DNA from: Flabesymbios commensalis
Lineage: Eukaryota > Annelida > Polychaeta > Terebellida > Flabelligeridae
Direction of reading: 5' to 3'
Assembly: GCA_964017125.1 (NCBI GenBank)
Contig: OZ024907.1
Location: 24,986,476-25,050,475 of the forward strand
DNA length: 64,000 nt
Positions 59,688 to 64,000 of the stretch are shown here, piece by piece. The position numbers and the translations under genes were made by a program. The stretch's first letter is position 1. Each line of letters starts with the position of its first letter. The notes under the pieces are model-generated. The model did not search any database and was not told where the DNA came from. It was given only the letters and a program-made list of their open reading frames with translations.

Positions 59688-59890
59688 CGAATTAAAATAT
59701 AAAAAATTCTTCAGAGTTTAAGCAATGATGGACACGTCCTTTCATCCTGCTGGATCCCGTCAAAATGGACGATCAGAACCCAGCATGGATCTTACGTGGC
59801 TTTTTGTCCGTGTCCCGGCGCCCCCTGGCGACTGGACACGTAGCAAATCAGACAGGAATGACTGTCAGTTATAATTAAATCACACTATAA
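59688..59890. repeat. Dispersed repeat family Y, copy 3
   Basis: See 34682-34888. Closes unit 2. Confidence 0.85.
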
Positions 59891-59906
59891 ATCATATTAT
59901 ACAAAA

Positions 59907-59976
59907 CTACCCAGAAACAATAAAAAAATTGTTGCATCATCAATATACTTCTGTTGCACAGAAGTTGCATTTTCTA
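59907..59976. repeat. Dispersed repeat family Z, second copy
   Basis: Matches 48835-48906, including the ACTTCTGT/ACAGAAGT hairpin. It abuts the LINE fragment. Confidence 0.8.
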
Positions 59977-61375
59977 TGTTTTTCACAATCAAAGTCATAC
60001 CATGGCTTATGATCAAGTGTTCGAGCTCTTTTCTGTTTATTAGCTCCCCTTTTTTTTATTAATTCCAAAGTATCCGCTGTCTCTACTAAAATGTTACAAT
60101 TACTATGTGCTGTTGCATTAATAGAAGTTTGGTCATCGGCACCGCTTCGTAGCATATTGTTAAGCTGTAGATCAATATCATTTATTTTATTTTGATGTTT
60201 ATGTGACAACTCATGTTAAACATACATTCTGTTTCTGATTGCCAAGTAGGTTTAATCGGTGCACGTTTATATGCTGCATCATCTATTAAATCATCCTCAG
60301 TTTCACTATTCGCATTATTATATTTTACGCTGTAAGCTAAAGTACATATAACAGGATTATGAATATCTGATAGCATAGGGTTAAAATCATCAACTATAAA
60401 CATTTTCACTATGGGAAATAAATCATGAGATATAACAATATATTCAACCAAACTAGTCCCTCTGCCAATATTACAATCTTCTCCACACCGTCCATTTGCA
60501 ATGTATAGCCCCTTATTTTTACAGAAGTCAACAAATCGATAACCGTAATTGTTACATATGTCATCACCACTAGACCTGTGAAGGCTTATGCTACATAAAC
60601 TCAGTGCCTGTGCATGAATCAACAATTCATTTTCAAAATCATCACAGCTGTTTCAGTGATTAAATTATCAGACATTTTAGCTGTCCTGGAATTAAAGTCA
60701 CCTAAAGACAAATTTTATAATTTTCAACATTCCCTTTCAGATACAGTCTGTATATTAAATTATTTTTTAAATCATCAAACAGATTTATGCTGGAATATGG
60801 GGGGGGGATATAAACCACCCCAAATAAAATATTATCTTTTTCAGAACAGAATTGTACCCATCATATATCTAAGTCATCTTCCATATTACAATCTTCCATA
60901 TTACAATTTCTGTTTTTAGTTATGATACTGTATCCGGGTATGTCCATCTGATCGTAGCAGTCTAATTTTGTCTCTACCAGTCCAATTATGTCAAAATTAG
61001 CTATATAGTTTTCAAAGTCACTTGATAGCAGCTTGGATTTTAATCCACAAACATTTATTAGGAGTCATTTGATGTTGTCAAATTGTTCTGTCACTGTTAG
61101 CGTCTCAGCGTTTTGCTAGCTCTGTTTGGAGTTAGGTAGTGTAATTCCGTCAGTGCTACCTATTCTTGGCTCTTTCGAGTTTTTATTTACTGGGCTCAGA
61201 TTGTTCGAGCTTTTCCTCTTCTCTGAAGTAGCACGGATTTTATTAACCATCACGCTCATCAATAGATCTTTGCCACTATTATTTAGGTGTACACCTTTAT
61301 GATCATAGTCACATAAAATTTTGCTATGGCTTGACCATTCCTTTGTGTGATTGGTATTACGTAAGGAAGAAGAGG
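59977..61375 (-). mobile_element. LINE fragment: ORF1 end and APE endonuclease, minus strand
   Basis: From high to low coordinates: KILCDYDHKGVHLNNSGKDL (the D-x-x-HLN-x-x-G block of an SGNH/esterase-type ORF1 end), then NVCGLKSKLLSSDFENYIAN and FDIIGLVETKLDCYDQMDIP (endonuclease N-terminal motifs), FGVVYIPPPYSSIF, IANGRCGEDCNIGRGTSLVE and DFNPMLSDIHNPV (the S-D-H motif), then PWYDFDCEKHRK in the linker. It stops before the reverse transcriptase. Frames shift several times. Notably its ORF1 carries the same kind of esterase block V as the SGNH segment in the neighbouring duplication. Confidence 0.8.
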
Positions 61376-61405
61376 GCTACGCCTATGCTTGTGATAACTA
61401 AACGA

Positions 61406-61456
61406 TGTTTTAGTTTTCACGGCTGAGTATGTTACTCAGCCGTGAAAGCTAAAACA
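61406..61456. ncRNA. Perfect 24-bp hairpin (structured-RNA or fold-back candidate)
   Basis: TGTTTTAGTTTTCACGGCTG plus AGTA faces TACTCAGCCGTGAAAGCTAA plus AACA around a 3-nt loop (TGT). One position is G-U in the plus-strand RNA; all others are Watson-Crick. Unique in the window and not part of a recognised element. Confidence 0.4.
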
Positions 61457-64000
61457 CTAAGCGCCATTAAAAAGTTACATTCCACAACTCAGTGACCAAT
61501 CTGTTAGGCCTGAATACGGCAGCATTTTTGTTTTAATATTGAAAATTGTAGACTTCACTAAAAGTAACTAAATCAGAAGTTCTCAAATATTAAATCCCTA
61601 AGAAAATTACTATATAAATTAATCGAGCTAGACGTTGAGCATGTAGCTGGAGTGAAAGGCATGTACAAATTACTGAGGCCTGTAACGAGCTGACACGTTC
61701 GCAGCCTCGCTTGAAAAAGTACACAATGTCCACCATGGGACCATCTTTGCAAAAAACATGGTTGACGGATATCGGATGAATTCCTGAACTCCTGTTCCCA
61801 CAGAGAACAGGGGCTTTGTAAGGAGCCGTTTTGTGTGACACGTGAGCTCTCTATCATAGCACTGCAGGAGGCGGAGTCTGGTCTTAAGCAATTAGCTCTT
61901 TATCATTACATTGCTTGATTTGGTGATGGCACGGCGGACACGGATGGTTGGCTAATGATGACGGTTCAATGATGGTGGTTTCAAACACACTGCTCAGAAA
62001 GCAAATCACATCTCAAAAAGGTCAGTCCTTGCCCTTTCCTCTGGTGGCTGGTTGCTCAAACGGCTGTTTCTACATGGTTGAGCAGCCCTGGTTCCCGGAC
62101 TTACTTGCCAATGCTTTGTACAATCACCTACCTCACCAGATGAAAAGAGAGAGGCACTATAAGGTTTATACAAGAACTAGTGCATAATCTCGCGTCAGCC
62201 CTCGCGCTGCGCGCTCCTATGATGAGGCCTGTAACAACTGGCCCAAGTCCTGCCGAGCTGACCTTGTATTTATTGGCTTTTTTACATTCTGTCTAACTGT
62301 TCTATTTTTGTTAGCGTCGACTCATGCAAGGTATGAAATATAATTTGATCACTTTCTCTTAGACTGGGAGGCATCAGGGCTGTAGTGAATCTTTGGATTG
62401 GATACTCTCTTGCATTATTTGATTTTACGTATTATTCACTATATTTTTAAATTAAGTAAAGAATGATGACAATTTTTATTCTTGTGGAGTTATTGTAATT
62501 TCAAAGCAGCTGGATCACTAAGCTTTACCAAAGCAACGATAACGAAGATAAAGTTTCAGAAAGAAAATAGTGACACAAAAACATAATTTTTTCCAAAAAA
62601 ATCCACTTGACACCGAAGGTCAATTTTTTTATTTTCCTCATGCACGTCATATTTTTAAAATCCCAACATTAAATATTTTGGCCTACATAAGTTGTGAAAA
62701 CATTGTTTAAACCGAAATTAATACAGATGCTTTTTCCAATTTGTAATTCCGCAAATGGTAAATAAAGTTGATCAATTCTTGCTAAAAAAATTGTTTGACA
62801 CAACTATCACCACCCTCATTGATTTAAATTATTTATCAAATTTAAGTGGTCATTGTGCATTAAAAAAATTGATTTTACGAAATGAAACAAAAAGCGATAA
62901 CATATAATTTGTAGACAGCTACAAATTTTTTTCAAATAAGCAATGTACAGAATAATAAAACTAGACCAGGGACATGTCTCTACACTATAGCCTAGTATAG
63001 CCGTAGTCTAGAGGCTAAATCCAGTACTATATTTATCTATAATTATAAAATCTCGAGATTCGAGTCATAATTCAAAAATAATCTCGAACAGATTAAAGTA
63101 ACAACGCAAACCAATAATACTATTATTAATATTTTATAAAAATAGGCCTGACAAACACGTATTCAGAGTCAGCGATAATATAAGAAATTTTTAGACATAA
63201 CCACATGTTAAACAAATTACCAAGTCATGATCCAAAGATATACTGATACAGGGTTGAACTTATTAAAAAAACAATGCGAAACTATATCCAACATATAAAA
63301 GAACTATTGAAAAGTATTTGAAATACAAAATGTATTCGATAGACATAAAATCTGGTATATAAATTGATATTTCTTTAGGAATAATTTTGTTTGAACACAT
63401 CGCTCAAAATTTGCGAACTTAAAGAGGCTTTCACAAATAAATCGAAATCCAAACCAACCACGAATTGCAAAGCTTGGGATTCGCCTATGATTAAAATTAT
63501 ATTTTGTATCCAATAAATAGTGCTTTCAATGTATGTATAGGTAGTCCAACATTACACCTTTGTAATTACATAAGTAAAAGTGTTGGTTACCAAATCGATC
63601 ATTTAAGTGACATAGGTATGATACGTTAATAACAGTCCCAGCTATAGAAGGTATATGAATGAAACATGAATGATGTAGACCCCTGCAGATGATTGGGGTG
63701 ATTGGGCTAAATTGGTTATGGAGAGAATTTTCTTTTATGACCAATAAGGGGTTTGTGGCATACCTACGGTAATAAATAAAATGTAGTATAAATAATAAAG
63801 GGGTCCATTGGGACAGTGTAGTATAGATATTAAAGGGATCGATTGGGACAGTGTCCCGATGGATCTCTGCAGGAGGATTGCTTCTAGTAGAAGCCCCCGC
63901 CTCCTGCAGGGGATTCCTGCAATAGGTGGTGTCCCATATACCCCGTGTCCTAAAGGACTCCGCTTTCCGCTTCAGCAAATAAGTCTTAGTTTTATTAGGC
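61457..64000. other. Mostly noncoding; two unassigned open stretches
   Basis: 61.6-62.2 kb is GC-richer and has open frames on both strands (minus: about 94 codons ending at 61573; plus: 61948-62187, with VEQPWFPDLLANALYNHLPH). Neither matches a family I recognise. 63.78-63.86 kb repeats ATTAAAGGGATCGATTGGGA with a GGGTCCATTGGGACAGTG variant. 63.88-63.92 kb contains a GCAGGAGG/CCTCCTGC fold-back around TGCTTCTAGTAGAAGC. The 150-codon minus frame at 63526-63978 crosses these repeats and is probably not a gene. Confidence 0.35.

Larger units (their letters stand above)
56042..59918. repeat. Tandem segmental duplication, unit 2 (3,877 bp)
   Basis: Same contents and order as unit 1, in the same orientation. 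It is 249 bp shorter, which is accounted for by one fewer satellite unit (six against seven). Ends at CCCAGAAAC before AATAAAAAAATTG. Confidence 0.95.

Noticed and set aside
51916-59918. LTR-type element sharing an internal LTR (repeat-internal-repeat-internal-repeat)
   Set aside because: There is no third copy of either unit end outside the pair, and the junction shows only 3 bp of homology, so a plain tandem duplication explains it better.
61573-62187. Overlapping open frames on both strands near 61.6-62.2 kb
   Set aside because: Neither strand gives a recognisable domain and both are open; listed only as an unassigned stretch.
63526-63978. 150-codon minus-strand frame at the window end
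   Set aside because: It crosses a tandem GGGATCGATTGGGACAGTG repeat and a GCAGGAGG fold-back; composition is that of noncoding DNA.
1-64000. tRNA and rRNA genes
   Set aside because: No tRNA box pair (A and B promoter words with cloverleaf arms) and no rRNA-like stretch was seen on either strand by eye; a covariance-model scan would be needed to exclude a diverged one.

Overview
The window looks like AT-rich nuclear DNA from an invertebrate animal. The evidence is the split, GT-AG-spliced exons of a metazoan CNOT2-like gene, many animal-type LINEs, a copia-type LTR fossil, a DIRS/Ngaro-type tyrosine-recombinase retroelement fossil, a MULE-like DNA transposon and long satellites. There are no operons, ribosome binding sites or bacterial features. 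The octamer-like word TAGGCCTA recurs throughout; a marine deuterostome or lophotrochozoan is plausible, but the sequence alone does not fix the phylum.

Layout. 1-6461: five minus-strand exons of a CNOT2 (CCR4-NOT subunit 2) orthologue with in-phase splice junctions, separated by AT-rich introns; the first and last coding exons lie outside what I can see. 6462-11593: noncoding, with a minisatellite-rich repeat block at 8.2-10.3 kb. 11602-14838: a MULE-like transposon with subterminal CTTCGTACC arrays in inverted orientation, an 8-bp target duplication and a transposase C-terminal exon. 14.9-23.0 kb: a graveyard of LINEs (one plus, three minus), all decayed. 23014-28339: a broken copia-family fossil sitting inside the fourth LINE and itself hit by a small noncoding element. 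28.34-34.26 kb: more LINE pieces, two inverted-repeat elements and a longer minus-strand LINE.

34.3-45.9 kb holds almost no coding sequence: dispersed repeats, a near-perfect hairpin at 36.4 kb, a multi-block repeat at 36.6-38.4 kb, a satellite of about two dozen 120-bp units at 41.2-44.2 kb whose every unit carries a GTGCGACC/GGTCGCAC palindrome, and a pair of GCTAACGTGAC hairpins. 45.86-50.05 kb: the 3' part of another LINE (with a 373-codon open frame) and a second copy of its 3' end. 50.3-51.9 kb: a broken DIRS/Ngaro-like fossil (reverse transcriptase, then tyrosine recombinase, minus strand).

51916-59918: a recent tandem duplication of about 4.1 kb. Each copy holds a nested 255-bp satellite (seven units in the first, six in the second), a short membrane-anchored-looking open frame and an interrupted SGNH-hydrolase-like coding segment. 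The rest, to 64000, holds a LINE endonuclease fragment, a strong hairpin at 61.4 kb and unassigned AT-rich DNA.

The only clear host gene is CNOT2. Everything else recognisable is mobile or repetitive DNA. The recurring theme is short perfect palindromes embedded in tandem units, in several unrelated repeat families.
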